Below are positions 53,652 through 63,642 of a stretch of 64,000 bases of DNA, one piece after another. Source of the stretch: Pseudomonas sp. BCA17 (GTDB taxonomy: Bacteria; Pseudomonadota; Gammaproteobacteria; Pseudomonadales; Pseudomonadaceae); contig NZ_SGWI01000002.1 in assembly GCF_004519405.1 (NCBI RefSeq), forward strand, positions 372,001 through 436,000, read 5' to 3'. Positions within the stretch are counted from its first letter, which is position 1, and each line of letters starts with the position of its first letter. The notes beneath the pieces were generated by a model. It was not told the origin of the DNA, searched no databases, and saw only the letters and a program-made list of their open reading frames with translations. Made by a program: the position numbers and the translations under genes.

Positions 53652-54776
53652 TCAACGAAAAGCTTCCCGGCAGTCCTGCCAGCCCAGGCCACTCTGCGCC
53701 GTAGCCTGCAACAACAGCGGCAATGCCACCCGCGCCTTGTCCTGAGTGTCGTGGAACACGATCATCCCTCTGCGCCACAGCAACATCAGCGTCAGCACCC
53801 GCTGCGCCGATTCATCGGCCTTGAGCTGGCCCGGCTCATCCTGGGAGTCGATATCCCACAACGCCACCTGCAGACCTTGCGCCTGGAAGAAACCCTGGCT
53901 GTCCGCGCGACGCTGGCCGTACGGCGGGCGAAACAGCGGCACGTAGTTTTCCGGCATCAGGTTTTGCGTCAGTGACGCACTGCGGGTGATGGAGCTTTGC
54001 CAGTCGACCCAGTGGCTATGGGACCGGTATTGCCAACCCTGAGTCCCCACGCACTGGCCTTGGTACAGCGCCTGCACATCGCTGGCGGAACTGCGCTCCA
54101 AGCGGGTTTGCAGGCTGCTGCCGAGGGCGAAGAAAGTGGCGTTCATCTTCTGTTTGCGCAAATAGTCGGTGAGCCAGTCGGTATTGCCGTTGAGCGGTGC
54201 CGGGCCACCGTCGAAGGTCAGCAGGAACATTCGGTCGTTGAGCTCGTCGCCATTGCGTTCATGGTCACCAAAACGCGCCACTTCGCTGCTGATCTGCGGG
54301 AACAGCGCGGCCTTGCGCAGCAGCTCATCGAGGTAGCGCTCATGGAAGCGGTGGCTCGGCCCCGCCCAGCCTATATAGAAAGAATTTTCACTGACCTCGA
54401 ACTTGCCGGCCTGCTCGCGCAGGTCATCCATGTTCTCCACCAGGTAGCAAAACGAGGCATCTTCCTCGCAACTCTGCTGGGCGAAGGTGTAGTTCTCCAG
54501 CAGGCGCTGCCAGAGCTGGCGACGCATGTCGTTGATGGATGCCAGGTTGATGATCTTCAGGCCCAGCCGTTGCTTGAGCACGGTTTCATCCTGGGCCTCG
54601 CTGGCCAACAGGCTGTGGGCGAACATCAGGATTTCCGCACGCGAGGCCACATCGAACAGCGCCGGGCTGCTGAGCTTTTCGGGCCAGGTGCCGCGATCCA
54701 GGCTCGCCAGATCCACCGACGCGGCCTGGGCATTCAGGCATAACAGACAAGCCGAGATTAAAAGCGCGATTCGCAC
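53652..54776 (-). CDS. Polysaccharide deacetylase-like protein with altered metal site
   Basis: A 374-residue exported protein: signal peptide LLISACLLCLNAQA, a helical N-terminal region (about 20-180), then a NodB domain (about 185-370). Motif 1 reads LTFDGGPAP: the first Asp (base) is kept but the second, a metal ligand in TFDDGP, is Gly. Motif 2 is RSHSHWVDW, lacking the second His of HxxxH. Motif 3 RPPYGQRR, motif 4 LWDIDSQDE and motif 5 IVFHDTQ are recognisable. Start is GTG 54776 with GGGAG upstream. It may be inactive as a deacetylase or use a different site. Role unknown. Confidence 0.82.
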   Translation of the reverse strand: MRIALLISACLLCLNAQAASVDLASLDRGTWPEKLSSPALFDVASRAEILMFAHSLLASEAQDETVLKQRLGLKIINLASINDMRRQLWQRLLENYTFAQQSCEEDASFCYLVENMDDLREQAGKFEVSENSFYIGWAGPSHRFHERYLDELLRKAALFPQISSEVARFGDHERNGDELNDRMFLLTFDGGPAPLNGNTDWLTDYLRKQKMNATFFALGSSLQTRLERSSASDVQALYQGQCVGTQGWQYRSHSHWVDWQSSITRSASLTQNLMPENYVPLFRPPYGQRRADSQGFFQAQGLQVALWDIDSQDEPGQLKADESAQRVLTLMLLWRRGMIVFHDTQDKARVALPLLLQATAQSGLGWQDCREAFR

Positions 54777-54896
54777 ACAGGGTCTCCCTCTCCAGAGTCA
54801 CCGGGCATCATAGCGGATCGCGACTATCGCCATCATAGGTGGAGTCAAAACGCTGCACCCCCTAGAATCGCCCCCACGATTTAAGGAGACGACTTC

Positions 54897-55676
54897 ATGC
54901 TGATGGTGATTTCCCCCGCCAAGACTCTCGACTTCGAGACGCCGCCGGTAACCCAGCGCTTTACCCAGCCGCAGTACCTGGACCACTCCCAGGAACTGAT
55001 CGAACAATTGCGCGGACTGAGCCCGGCACAAATCAGCGAGTTGATGCACGTCTCCGACAAGATCGGCGGCCTCAATGCTGCGCGCTTCGGCAGTTGGACG
55101 CCCGCCTTCACCCCGGCCAACGCCAAGCAGGCGCTGCTGGCCTTCAAGGGTGACGTGTACACCGGCCTGAACGCTGAAACCTTCACCGATGCCGATTTCA
55201 GCTACGCCCAGGACCACCTGCGCATGCTCTCGGGCCTGTATGGCCTGCTGCGCCCCCTGGACCTGATGATGCCGTACCGCCTGGAGATGGGCACCAAGCT
55301 GGCCAACGCCCGTGGTAAGGACCTCTATGCGTTCTGGGGTACACGCATCAGCGAGTGGCTCAATGAAGCCCTGGCCGAACAAGGCGACGATGTCCTGCTC
55401 AACCTGGCTTCCAACGAGTACTTCTCTGCGGTCAAGCGTACGGCCCTGAACGCACGCATCATCAATACCGAGTTCAAGGACCTGAAGAACGGCCAGTACA
55501 AGATCATCAGCTTCTACGCCAAGAAGGCCCGGGGCATGATGAGCCGCTTTGTGATCGAACAACGCATCAACAACCCTGACCAGCTCAAGCAGTTCGACGT
55601 GCAGGGTTATCGCTTCAACGCGGAGCAGTCCAAACCGGATAATCTGGTGTTTTTGCGCGATCACGCACCGGAATAA
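54897..55676 (+). CDS. yaaA: Peroxide stress protein YaaA (DUF328/UPF0246)
   Basis: A 259-residue cytoplasmic protein of the YaaA family, which lowers free iron and limits oxidative DNA damage in E. coli. Recognised from [59 protein letters not shown] and the C-terminal [21 protein letters not shown] ribosome-binding site. A GC-rich terminator follows. Confidence 0.95.
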   Translation: MLMVISPAKTLDFETPPVTQRFTQPQYLDHSQELIEQLRGLSPAQISELMHVSDKIGGLNAARFGSWTPAFTPANAKQALLAFKGDVYTGLNAETFTDADFSYAQDHLRMLSGLYGLLRPLDLMMPYRLEMGTKLANARGKDLYAFWGTRISEWLNEALAEQGDDVLLNLASNEYFSAVKRTALNARIINTEFKDLKNGQYKIISFYAKKARGMMSRFVIEQRINNPDQLKQFDVQGYRFNAEQSKPDNLVFLRDHAPE

Positions 55677-55713
55677 GGCCGCACCTCTTTTTCAGACAAC
55701 GGAATCCAGAGGT

Positions 55714-55740
55714 GGGTGGGGGCAACCCCCCCACCCTTTC
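55714..55740 (+). terminator. Terminator after yaaA
   Basis: GGGTGGGGG pairs with CCCCCACCC around a short C/A loop and is followed by TTTCTG. It ends the yaaA transcript 38 bases after the stop. Confidence 0.75.
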
Positions 55741-56000
55741 TGCGTGCTTTTCACACCTCAAAACAGTCATTTATTTGACGCCAAAAAACAGTCTGAAACA
55801 TCTCTAACTTTTTTTTCACTCGACATTTCCGATTTTTTTTCGTAGTGGCACCAATTTTTAAAATCACTAGTGGCACAAAACTATCCCCGCGCGTCAACTA
55901 CCTGTAACTACTAGGCCAAATAGCAAGTGCTATCAATATAGTACCAGTGCCATCTTTTCCCATATTTCAAGAAATTTCCGGAAACAGGATGAGCGGCCCG
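55741..56000. other. AT-rich control region upstream of the alginate promoter
   Basis: No gene. Base composition is clearly AT-richer than the rest of the window, with several T runs. TAGTGGCAC occurs twice, at 55843-55851 and 55868-55876, starts 25 bases apart. The setting resembles the long upstream activation region of algD in P. aeruginosa (AlgR, AmrZ, IHF sites), but I did not find the AlgR CCGTTCGTC core. Confidence 0.5.
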
Positions 56001-56027
56001 GAACTTCGTCCTAAAGCACCGCTCATA
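56001..56027 (+). promoter_or_regulatory. AlgU (sigma-22/RpoE-like) promoter of the alginate operon
   Basis: GAACTT (56001-56006), 16 bases, TCATA (56023-56027): this fits the AlgU consensus GAACTT-N16/17-TCtgA used by the P. aeruginosa algD promoter. Transcription would start near 56035 and give a leader of about 465 bases before algD. Confidence 0.7.
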
Positions 56028-56034
56028 CCACCGG

Positions 56035-56500
56035 TAACGAAATTCTCTGGTTCTGTAGGAGATGACTTACATGGCAGACCAACGGAAGTAGCGAAGTTGT
56101 CATATTAAACTTCGACTCAGTGGTCATATTACCAATCGATCAGTAGAGAGCGGCGATAAGGATCCATTGCCACGAACTATAAGGCCAAGGCTGTGCTTAC
56201 CCTAATGGGTCAGTGATAAAACCCAAGGCATTGATAATTAAAGGCTTAAAGCCTCTATCAAGGCTCTGCGGCACTGGCGCCAAGCCCTTCTCCCAGGAAG
56301 GCTGGCTGCATTTCAGGGCAAGCCCCAATAACAAGGCCAAGTTGCGCACAACTTGAGTGCAATAATTAGTCACTCGTTATTCAACATGCCTGCACGCGGC
56401 TAGTCGGCGTCTATTCGCCTAACTTTCGCGGCACTTGTGACGCTTGCAAACATGAACTCCAGCCATCTAATGGCATGATTTAAATACAGAGGTAATTGCG
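56035..56500 (+). other. Long untranslated leader of the algD transcript
   Basis: No reading frame of note. Possible stem-loop at 56231-56261 with outer arms TTGATA / TATCAA and inner arms AGGCTT / AAGCCT. AlgD leaders in Pseudomonas are long and subject to post-transcriptional control, which this architecture would allow. Ribosome-binding site AGAGGT just before the algD ATG. Confidence 0.5.
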
Positions 56501-57817
56501 ATGCGCATCAGCATATTTGGTCTAGGTTACGTTGGCGCAGTATGTGCCGGTTGCCTGTCTGCCCGTGGCCACGAAGTGGTCGGTGTAGATATCTCCAAGG
56601 AAAAGATCGACCTGATCAACGCTGGCAAATCGCCAATCGTTGAACCAGGTCTGGGCGAACTGTTGAGCCAGGGCATCGCAAACGGTCGCCTGCGCGGCAC
56701 CACCAACTTTGCCGAAGCCATCCGCGACACCGACCTGTCGATGATCTGCGTTGGCACGCCGAGCAAGAAGAACGGCGACCTGGAACTCAACTACATCGAA
56801 TCGGTGTGCCGCGAAATCGGTTTCGTCCTGCGTGACAAGACCACCCGCCACACCATCGTGGTGCGCAGCACCGTGCTGCCGGGCACCGTCGCCAATGTGG
56901 TGATCCCGATCCTCGAAGACTGCTCCGGCAAGAAAGCCGGCGTCGACTTCGGTGTTGCGGTCAATCCGGAGTTCCTGCGTGAATCCACCGCCATCGCCGA
57001 CTACGACCAGCCACCGATGACCGTTATCGGCGAGTTCGACACAGCTTCCGGCGACGTGCTGCAGTCGCTGTACGAAGAGCTCGACGCACCGATCATCCGC
57101 AAGGACATCGCCGTCGCCGAGATGATCAAGTACACCTGCAACGTGTGGCACGCCACCAAAGTCACCTTTGCCAACGAGATCGGCAACATTGCCAAGGCCG
57201 TCGGTGTCGATGGCCGTGAAGTGATGGAAGTGGTGTGCCAGGACAAGACCCTCAACCTGTCCCAGTACTACATGCGCCCAGGCTTCGCCTTCGGTGGCTC
57301 GTGCCTGCCCAAGGATGTCCGCGCGCTGACCTACCGCGCCGGTTCCCTCGACGTGGAAGCACCGCTGCTCAACTCGCTGATGCGCAGCAACGAGTCGCAG
57401 GTACAGAACGCTTTCGACATCGTTTCCAGCCACGACAAACGCAAAGTCGCCCTGTTGGGCCTGAGCTTCAAGGCCGGCACCGACGACCTGCGTGAAAGCC
57501 CATTGGTGGAACTGGCGGAAATGCTGATCGGCAAGGGCTACGACCTGAGCATCTACGACAGCAACGTCGAGTACGCCCGTGTACACGGTGCGAACAAGGA
57601 CTACATCGAAGGCAAGATCCCGCACGTGTCGTCCCTGCTCAACTCGAACTTCGACGACGTGATCAACAACTCCGACGTGATCATCCTCGGCAACCGTGAC
57701 GAGAAATTCCGTGCCTTGGCGCAGAACGCTCCGGACGGCAAACAAGTGGTCGACCTGGTGGGCTTCATGTCCAAGGCCACCTGCGCGACAGGCCGTACCG
57801 AAGGCATTTGCTGGTAA
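56501..57817 (+). CDS. algD: GDP-mannose 6-dehydrogenase
   Basis: A 438-residue cytosolic NAD-dependent enzyme oxidising GDP-mannose to GDP-mannuronic acid, the committed alginate precursor. N-terminal Rossmann [20 protein letters not shown], central helix region, and the catalytic Cys268 in [16 protein letters not shown]-terminal [19 protein letters not shown]. Length about that of P. aeruginosa AlgD (436). First gene of the operon, downstream of the AlgU-like promoter. Confidence 0.97.
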   Translation: MRISIFGLGYVGAVCAGCLSARGHEVVGVDISKEKIDLINAGKSPIVEPGLGELLSQGIANGRLRGTTNFAEAIRDTDLSMICVGTPSKKNGDLELNYIESVCREIGFVLRDKTTRHTIVVRSTVLPGTVANVVIPILEDCSGKKAGVDFGVAVNPEFLRESTAIADYDQPPMTVIGEFDTASGDVLQSLYEELDAPIIRKDIAVAEMIKYTCNVWHATKVTFANEIGNIAKAVGVDGREVMEVVCQDKTLNLSQYYMRPGFAFGGSCLPKDVRALTYRAGSLDVEAPLLNSLMRSNESQVQNAFDIVSSHDKRKVALLGLSFKAGTDDLRESPLVELAEMLIGKGYDLSIYDSNVEYARVHGANKDYIEGKIPHVSSLLNSNFDDVINNSDVIILGNRDEKFRALAQNAPDGKQVVDLVGFMSKATCATGRTEGICW

Positions 57818-57834
57818 GGAGCAGCGGCTAGTTT

Positions 57835-57890
57835 CAAGCGGCAAGCTGCAAGTTAGAAGCGATGTTTTTCAGCTTGTAGCTTGCGGCTTG
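57835..57890. repeat. Imperfect inverted repeat between algD and alg8
   Basis: CAAGCGGCAAGCTGCAAG (57835-57852) and CTTGTAGCTTGCGGCTTG (57873-57890) are inverse complements with two mismatches, giving a strong stem with a 20-base loop within the operon. The CTTGCAGCTTG-type arms resemble dispersed intergenic repeats of Pseudomonas. It enlarges the algD-alg8 gap to 103 bases and may affect readthrough or mRNA decay. Confidence 0.65.
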
Positions 57891-57920
57891 TGGCTCTACT
57901 CCCTCGTGACGGATACAAAT

Positions 57921-59390
57921 ATGCGACGGTTAAACCAAGCGACTGGCTGGCTATTCTTTCTGGGGCTTTTAGCGCTTCTAGCTCTGGCTCTGCCAGCCAG
58001 CACCTTCGACTCCGAGTCGAAGAATTTTATTTTCCTGATTGGCGCCGTCGGTATCTGGCGCTACTCCATGGGTGCTACGCATTTCTTTCGCGGCATGCTG
58101 TTCCTGTACGTGGTCTACCCGCACCTGCGGCGCAAAGTACGCAAGCTGGGCAAGGCCGCCGACCCGTCCCACGTGTTCCTGATGGTCACCAGTTTCCGCA
58201 TCGATGCACTGACGACCGCGCAGGTCTACAGCTCGGTGATCCGCGAAGCCATCGAATGTGGCTTCCCCACCACCGTGGTCTGCTCGCTGGTGGAGATGTC
58301 CGATGAGCTGCTGGTCAAGAGCCTGTGGGAAAAGATGAACCCGCCCGCTCACGTCAAGCTCGACTTCGTGCGCATCGCCGGTACCGGCAAGCGTGACGGC
58401 CTGGCCTTCGGTTTCCGCGCCATCTCCCGCCACCTGCCGGATGACCGCGCCGTGGTTGCCGTGATCGACGGCGACACCGTGCTCGCAGAAGGCGTGGTGC
58501 GCAAGACCGTGCCGTGGTTCCAACTGTTCGGCAATGTCGGCGGCCTGACCACCAACGAGTTCTGCGAAGTCCGCGGTGGCTACATCATGAGCGAATGGCA
58601 CAAGCTGCGGTTCGCCCAGCGCCACATCAACATGTGCTCCATGGCCCTGTCCAAGCGCGTGCTGACCATGACCGGGCGCATGTCGGTGTTCCGTGCCAGC
58701 GTTGTGACCGACCCGGGCTTTATCGCCGACGTGGAAAGCGACTCGCTGCAACACTGGCGCCTGGGCCGTTTCAAGTTTTTGACCGGTGACGACAAGTCCA
58801 GCTGGTTCAGCCTCATGCGCCTGGGCTACGACACCTTCTACGTGCCGGATGCCGCGATCAACACGGTGGAACACCCGCCGGAAAAGAGCTTCATCAAGGC
58901 CAGCCGCAAACTGATGTTCCGCTGGTACGGCAACAACCTGCGCCAGAACTCCCGGGCCCTGGGTCTCGGGGTACGCCGCCTGGGTCTGTTTACCAGCATC
59001 GTGCTGTTCGACCAGCGCGTGTCGATGTGGACCTCGCTGCTCGGCCTGACCGTAGCCTTCATCGCGACCTTCAAATACGGCGGCGCGTTCATCCTCGCGT
59101 ACCTGCTGTGGATCGGCATCACTCGCCTGATTCTCACCCTGTTGCTGTCGTGTTCCGGGCACAAGATCGGCCCGGCCTACCCGGTGATTCTCTATTACAA
59201 CCAGATCATGGGCGCACTGGTGAAGATCTACGTGTTCTTCCGCCTTGATCAACAGTCCTGGACCCGCCAGGACACCAAACTGACCCGCGATTTGGCCAGC
59301 TTTCAACGTTGGTTCAACACCTGGTCGTCTCGGACCATGACCTTCTCCGCCGGGAGCATTTTTGTCGCCGTGCTTTTGATGATGGTCTGA
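57921..59390 (+). CDS. alg8: Alginate polymerase, glycosyltransferase subunit
   Basis: A 489-residue inner-membrane GT2 glycosyltransferase polymerising mannuronate. N-terminal helices ([35 protein letters not shown]), then the cytoplasmic catalytic domain with [14 protein letters not shown] (DxD), the TED-like region [10 protein letters not shown] and a K/QRW-like segment, then C-terminal helices ending [15 protein letters not shown]. Start ATG 57921 gives an N-terminus a few residues shorter than in P. aeruginosa; GTG 57906 in frame is an alternative. Works with Alg44. Confidence 0.94.
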   Translation: MRRLNQATGWLFFLGLLALLALALPASTFDSESKNFIFLIGAVGIWRYSMGATHFFRGMLFLYVVYPHLRRKVRKLGKAADPSHVFLMVTSFRIDALTTAQVYSSVIREAIECGFPTTVVCSLVEMSDELLVKSLWEKMNPPAHVKLDFVRIAGTGKRDGLAFGFRAISRHLPDDRAVVAVIDGDTVLAEGVVRKTVPWFQLFGNVGGLTTNEFCEVRGGYIMSEWHKLRFAQRHINMCSMALSKRVLTMTGRMSVFRASVVTDPGFIADVESDSLQHWRLGRFKFLTGDDKSSWFSLMRLGYDTFYVPDAAINTVEHPPEKSFIKASRKLMFRWYGNNLRQNSRALGLGVRRLGLFTSIVLFDQRVSMWTSLLGLTVAFIATFKYGGAFILAYLLWIGITRLILTLLLSCSGHKIGPAYPVILYYNQIMGALVKIYVFFRLDQQSWTRQDTKLTRDLASFQRWFNTWSSRTMTFSAGSIFVAVLLMMV

Positions 59391-59427
59391 CCCTGCCAAG
59401 CCTGAATTAACTAGGAAATCGAACAGT

Positions 59428-60594
59428 ATGAACAGCCCAGTAAACGCCAATGTTGTCCACGAATCCGAAGCCCAGCGCCAACATGCCCGAGTCAAGATTC
59501 CGGCCAAGTTGCGCTTCTTCAACACTGACCACGCACCGACCGAAGCACGGGTGCTCGACTTGTCTGCCGGGGGCCTGGCATTCACCGCCACCCAGCCGCT
59601 GACCGTCGGCGCAGTGCACAAAGGCCGCCTGCAATTTGTCATCGACAACCTCGGCCTGGCGATGGACGTGGAGCTGCAGATCCGCTCCTACGACCGCCAG
59701 ACCGGCCGCACCGGTTGCCAGTTCCAGAACCTGGAGCCGCAAGACATTTCCACCCTGCGCCACCTGATCACCTCACACTTGTCCGGTGACATCGTGACCA
59801 TGGGCGACGTGCTCGCCACCCTGCAACGGGATAACTTCACCAAGGCGCGCAAGGTCAAGGACAGCGGCAGCGGCATGACCGCGTTCGGTCGCCTGCGGGC
59901 AGTGACGTTCAGCGCCGGGATCTTCATCGTCGGCCTGGCGGCATTCGGCTTCATCTTCAAATCGCTGTACGGCATGTACTTCGTCAGCCACGCCCAGGCC
60001 GGCCTGGTCAGCGTACCCGGCATGAACGTGACCATGCCCCGCGACGGTACCGTGCAAAGCCTGCTCAAAGGTGATGCGGTCGCCGCCAAGGGCGCGCCAC
60101 TGGCGACCTTCAGCACCAGCATGCTCGACGTACTCAAGGGCCACCTGGACGAAGACCAATTGCAACCGGCCAAGGTTGAAGAACTGTTCGGTAAGCAAAT
60201 GACCGGCACCCTGACGTCGCCATGCGATTGCGTGGTCGCCCAGCAACTGGTCGCCGACGGCCAGTACGCCAGCAAGGGCGATGTGATCTTCCACCTGGTA
60301 CCTCGCGGCAGCCAGGCCAACGTGGAAGCACGCTTCACCTATCGCCAGTTCGCCGACGTCCGCCCAGGCACCCCGGTGAACTTCCAGGTGGCCGACGAGG
60401 AACAGGTACGCACCGGCACCATCGTCAGCAGCACCAGCCTGAACAGCGCCGACCTGTCTTCCGATATCCGTGTGCAGATCAAGCCTGACGCCCCGCTGGA
60501 CAGCACCTACGCCGGTCGTCCGGTGGAAGTGTCGAGCGACCGTGGCCCATCGCTGAACTGGCTGATCGATAAAGCCATGGCCCACGGTCTGTAA
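59428..60594 (+). CDS. alg44: Alginate polymerisation protein Alg44 (PilZ, c-di-GMP receptor)
   Basis: A 388-residue inner-membrane protein. The cytoplasmic PilZ domain (about 15-120) has the cyclic-di-GMP ligands R17 and R21 in RQHAR and D44, S46 in DLSAGG. One transmembrane helix (about 158-180) leads to a periplasmic HlyD-like barrel-sandwich domain (VSVPGMNVTMPRDGTVQSLL, VVAQQLVADGQYASKGDVIF). It activates Alg8 on binding c-di-GMP. Aligned residue numbers equal those known from P. aeruginosa, so c-di-GMP control is expected here. Confidence 0.96.
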   Translation: MNSPVNANVVHESEAQRQHARVKIPAKLRFFNTDHAPTEARVLDLSAGGLAFTATQPLTVGAVHKGRLQFVIDNLGLAMDVELQIRSYDRQTGRTGCQFQNLEPQDISTLRHLITSHLSGDIVTMGDVLATLQRDNFTKARKVKDSGSGMTAFGRLRAVTFSAGIFIVGLAAFGFIFKSLYGMYFVSHAQAGLVSVPGMNVTMPRDGTVQSLLKGDAVAAKGAPLATFSTSMLDVLKGHLDEDQLQPAKVEELFGKQMTGTLTSPCDCVVAQQLVADGQYASKGDVIFHLVPRGSQANVEARFTYRQFADVRPGTPVNFQVADEEQVRTGTIVSSTSLNSADLSSDIRVQIKPDAPLDSTYAGRPVEVSSDRGPSLNWLIDKAMAHGL

Positions 60595-60602
60595 GCGAGG
60601 AC

Positions 60603-62144
60603 ATGCCTGTGACGACTCATTTGAAAACACCGCAATCCCTGAGGGAGCGGGCTTACTGTGGCGAGGGAGCTTGCTCCCGTTCGACAGCGCAGCTGGAGCC
60701 CGCTTTTGGGGGCGGTGCGCACCCCAGCGGGAGCAAGCTCCCTCGCCACAAAAGCAGTTCCCACTTGGGTACAGTCGCGTTGCTGGCGCTTGCAGTCAGC
60801 CTGGCCGGTTGTGCCGGTCTGCCCGACCAGCGCTTGGCCAATGAAGCTCTCAAGCGCGGCGACACCGTGACTGCCCAGCAGAACTACCAGCAGTTGGCCG
60901 ACCTCGGTTACAGCGAAGCCCAAGTCGGCCTGGCCGATATCCAGGTCGGCACCCGCGATCCGGCGCAGATCAAACAGGCAGAAGCCACTTACCGTGCGGC
61001 GGCGGACACCTCGCCGCGGGCCCAGGCGCGCCTTGGCCGCCTGCTGGTGGCCAAGCCCGGTGCCACCGAAGCCGAGCACCACGAAGCCGAAGCCCTGCTG
61101 AAAAAAGCCTTTGCCAATGGTGAAGGCAACACCCTGATCCCGCTGGCGATGCTGTACCTGCAATACCCGCATAGCTTTGCGAACGTGAACGCCCAGCAGC
61201 AGATCAGCCAGTGGCAAGCGGCAGGTTATCCGGAGGCCGGCCTGGCCCAGGTGCTGCTGTATCGCACCCAGGGCACCTACGACCAGCACTTGGATGACGT
61301 AGAACGCATCTGCAAGAGCGCACTGAACACCACCGATATCTGCTACGTCGAGTTGGCCACGGTCTACCAGAAAAAAGCCGAGCCGGAAAAACAGGCGCAG
61401 TTGCTCAAGCAGATGGAAGCAGGCTACAGCCGTGGCACTGTCACCGCACAGCGCGTCGACAGCGTCGCCCGTGTGCTCGGCGACGCCAGCCTCGGCACGC
61501 CGGACGAAAAAACGGCCCAGGCGCTGCTGGAGAAGATCGCCCCCGGCTACCCCGCTTCCTGGGTCAGCCTGGCACAGTTGCTCTACGACTTCCCCGAACT
61601 GGGCGACGTCGATCAGATGATGAAGTACCTGGACAACGGCCGCGCCGCCGACCAGCCGCGTGCCGAGCTGTTGCTGGGCAAGCTCTACTACGAAGGCAAG
61701 TGGGTACCGGCCGACGCAAAAGCCGCCGAAGCCCATTTCGAAAAAGCCGTGGGCAAGGAAGTGGCCGCCGATTACTACCTCGGCCAGATCTACCGCCGTG
61801 GCTACCTGGGCAAGGTCTACTCGCAAAAAGCCCTGGACCACTTGCTGACCGCTGCGCGCAACGGCCAGAACAGCGCCGATTTCGCCATCGCCCAGTTGTT
61901 TTCCCAAGGCAAGGGCACCAAGCCCAACCCATTGAACGCCTATGTCTTCAGTCAATTGGCCAAGGCCCAGGACACACCTGAGGCCAATGAATTGGCCACG
62001 CAGCTCGAAGCCCCGCTGACGCCAGAGCAGCGCGCCGAAGGCCAACGCCTGGTGCAACAAGAGCTGGCCACCCGCGGCACCCTGGCCCAGAGCACGCTGC
62101 AACTGCACGCCCTGCAAGAAGAAGACGGCGAGGAATCCCTATGA
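60603..62144 (+). CDS. algK: Alginate secretion lipoprotein AlgK with REPIN-encoded N-terminal insert
   Basis: A 513-residue outer-membrane lipoprotein scaffold with Sel1/TPR-like repeats ([40 protein letters not shown]) that helps place the AlgE porin. The lipobox LAVSLAGC puts lipidated Cys at residue 70, far later than usual. Residues 19-50 ([13 protein letters not shown] ... SGSKLPRHK) are translated from an in-frame REPIN at 60657-60750, between an ordinary start ([10 protein letters not shown] after the GTG at 60609) and the hydrophobic core [18 protein letters not shown] 60609 has a better-spaced GAGG than ATG 60603. Whether export still works is open. Stop overlaps algE (ATGA). Confidence 0.92.
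   Translation: MPVTTHLKTPQSLRERAYCGEGACSRSTAQLEPAFGGGAHPSGSKLPRHKSSSHLGTVALLALAVSLAGCAGLPDQRLANEALKRGDTVTAQQNYQQLADLGYSEAQVGLADIQVGTRDPAQIKQAEATYRAAADTSPRAQARLGRLLVAKPGATEAEHHEAEALLKKAFANGEGNTLIPLAMLYLQYPHSFANVNAQQQISQWQAAGYPEAGLAQVLLYRTQGTYDQHLDDVERICKSALNTTDICYVELATVYQKKAEPEKQAQLLKQMEAGYSRGTVTAQRVDSVARVLGDASLGTPDEKTAQALLEKIAPGYPASWVSLAQLLYDFPELGDVDQMMKYLDNGRAADQPRAELLLGKLYYEGKWVPADAKAAEAHFEKAVGKEVAADYYLGQIYRRGYLGKVYSQKALDHLLTAARNGQNSADFAIAQLFSQGKGTKPNPLNAYVFSQLAKAQDTPEANELATQLEAPLTPEQRAEGQRLVQQELATRGTLAQSTLQLHALQEEDGEESL
60657..60750. repeat. REPIN inserted in frame within algK
   Basis: Arms GTGGCGAGGGAGCTTGCTCC.. (60658-60679) and its perfect inverse (60728-60749) flank about 48 bases. 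Preceding bases GAGGGAGCGGGCTT look like part of another REP unit. REPINs are nearly always intergenic; this one lies between codons 18 and 51 of algK without breaking the frame. Confidence 0.93.
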
Positions 62145-63628
62145 AGCTCAACCCATTCGTCAAGGCCGGTATTGGCCTGACCTTCGCCCTGCTATGGTCG
62201 TGCCCGACCCTGGCCGCGCTGACCGAAGCCAAGAACTTCGGCCTGGAAGTGAAAATCACCGGGCAGTCCGAAGACGACCGCGACCTGGGCACCAAGCCCG
62301 GCGGCGACGTCAACGGCATCGGCCTCGACCTGCGCCCGTGGGTCTATGGTGAAAGCGGCGCGTGGAGCGCCTATGCCATGGGCCAGGCCGTGACATCGAG
62401 TGACATCATCGAGACCGACACCCTGCAACAGTCCTCCGATGACGCCACCGAGCAGTCGAGCAATGACGACCGCAAAACCAAGAAAAACTACCTCGCCCTG
62501 CGCGAGTTCTGGGTCGGCTACAGCGGCTTCACGCCCTACCCCGGCGAGCTGCTCAAGTTGGGTCGCCAACGCCTGCGCAATGACGACGGCCAATGGCGCG
62601 ACACCAATATCGAAGCGCTGAACTGGACGTTCGACACCACCTTGCTCAAGGCCAACGTCGGCGCCGCCGAGCGTTTTAGCGAATACCGCACCGACCTCAA
62701 GGAACTGTCGCCCAAGGACAAGGACCGCCAGCATTTCTACGCCGATGCGTCCTACCAGTGGACACCGGGCCAGTGGATCGGCCTGCGCGGCCACCATACC
62801 CATGACGACGGCAAGCTCGACTACGCCGAACCCGGCGTCGCCAGCGACCCATTGGACAAGCGCGAAAACGGCGACCTGACCTGGCTCGGCATCGAAGCCA
62901 ACAGCGACGCCTATAACTGGCGCAACACCAACACCGTCAACTACTGGGCCAGCATCACCGGCATGCAGGGCAACCGCGACACGGTCAACGCGTTGAACGC
63001 CGATGGCACCCGCCCGAGCAACGCCAAGCGCAGTGATGACGTGAATGGCTGGGCCACCGATATCGGCGTGCGCTTGCGCCTCGATCCGCAATGGCAAGTC
63101 GGTGCGGCCTACTCCCGCGCCAGCGCCGAATACGAGCAGAACGGCCTGCAGAGCAACCGCTCGAACTGGACCGGCACTCAGTCCCGCGTGCACCGCTTCG
63201 GCGAGGCGTTCCGTGGCGAGATGAACAACATGCAGTCGATGAGCCTGTTCGGTTCCTGGCAACTGCGCGAGGACTATGACGCCAGTCTGGTCTACCACAA
63301 GTTCTGGCGTGTGGACGGCAACAAGCCGGTGGGCAGCAACGGTATCGACGCCGTGCAGAACAATACCGACGACGTGACCGGCGCGATCCTGTCCAGCACT
63401 TCCCTGCCCCTTGAAGACGGCAAGAAAGACCTGGGCCAAGAGATGGACCTGGTGGTCACCAAGTACTTCAAGAAGGGTCTGCTGCCGGCCGCGCTGAGCC
63501 AGTCGATCGACGAACCCTCGGCCCTGGTGCGCTTTCGCGCAGGCGTGTTCAAACCGGGCGATGCCTATGGCAGCCAGGTCGACTCGTACATGCACCGCGC
63601 CTTTGTCGACGTGATCTGGCGATTCTGA
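62141..63628 (+). CDS. algE: Alginate outer-membrane export porin
   Basis: A 495-residue outer-membrane beta-barrel through which alginate leaves the cell. Signal peptide [18 protein letters not shown]; barrel strands with [39 protein letters not shown] and ending with a terminal Phe in FVDVIWRF. Length like P. aeruginosa AlgE (490). Start overlaps the algK stop by 4 bases. Confidence 0.96.
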   Translation: MKLNPFVKAGIGLTFALLWSCPTLAALTEAKNFGLEVKITGQSEDDRDLGTKPGGDVNGIGLDLRPWVYGESGAWSAYAMGQAVTSSDIIETDTLQQSSDDATEQSSNDDRKTKKNYLALREFWVGYSGFTPYPGELLKLGRQRLRNDDGQWRDTNIEALNWTFDTTLLKANVGAAERFSEYRTDLKELSPKDKDRQHFYADASYQWTPGQWIGLRGHHTHDDGKLDYAEPGVASDPLDKRENGDLTWLGIEANSDAYNWRNTNTVNYWASITGMQGNRDTVNALNADGTRPSNAKRSDDVNGWATDIGVRLRLDPQWQVGAAYSRASAEYEQNGLQSNRSNWTGTQSRVHRFGEAFRGEMNNMQSMSLFGSWQLREDYDASLVYHKFWRVDGNKPVGSNGIDAVQNNTDDVTGAILSSTSLPLEDGKKDLGQEMDLVVTKYFKKGLLPAALSQSIDEPSALVRFRAGVFKPGDAYGSQVDSYMHRAFVDVIWRF

Positions 63629-63642
63629 TGGGAGCCTGTGCA

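Noticed and set aside
55741..56000. Small gene or sRNA in the AT-rich region before the alginate promoter
   Set aside because: No open frame with a ribosome-binding site and no terminator-bounded transcript could be supported; the AT bias fits a control region.
57978..59648. 556-codon frame antisense to alg8
   Set aside because: Overlaps a well conserved glycosyltransferase completely and lacks any family features.
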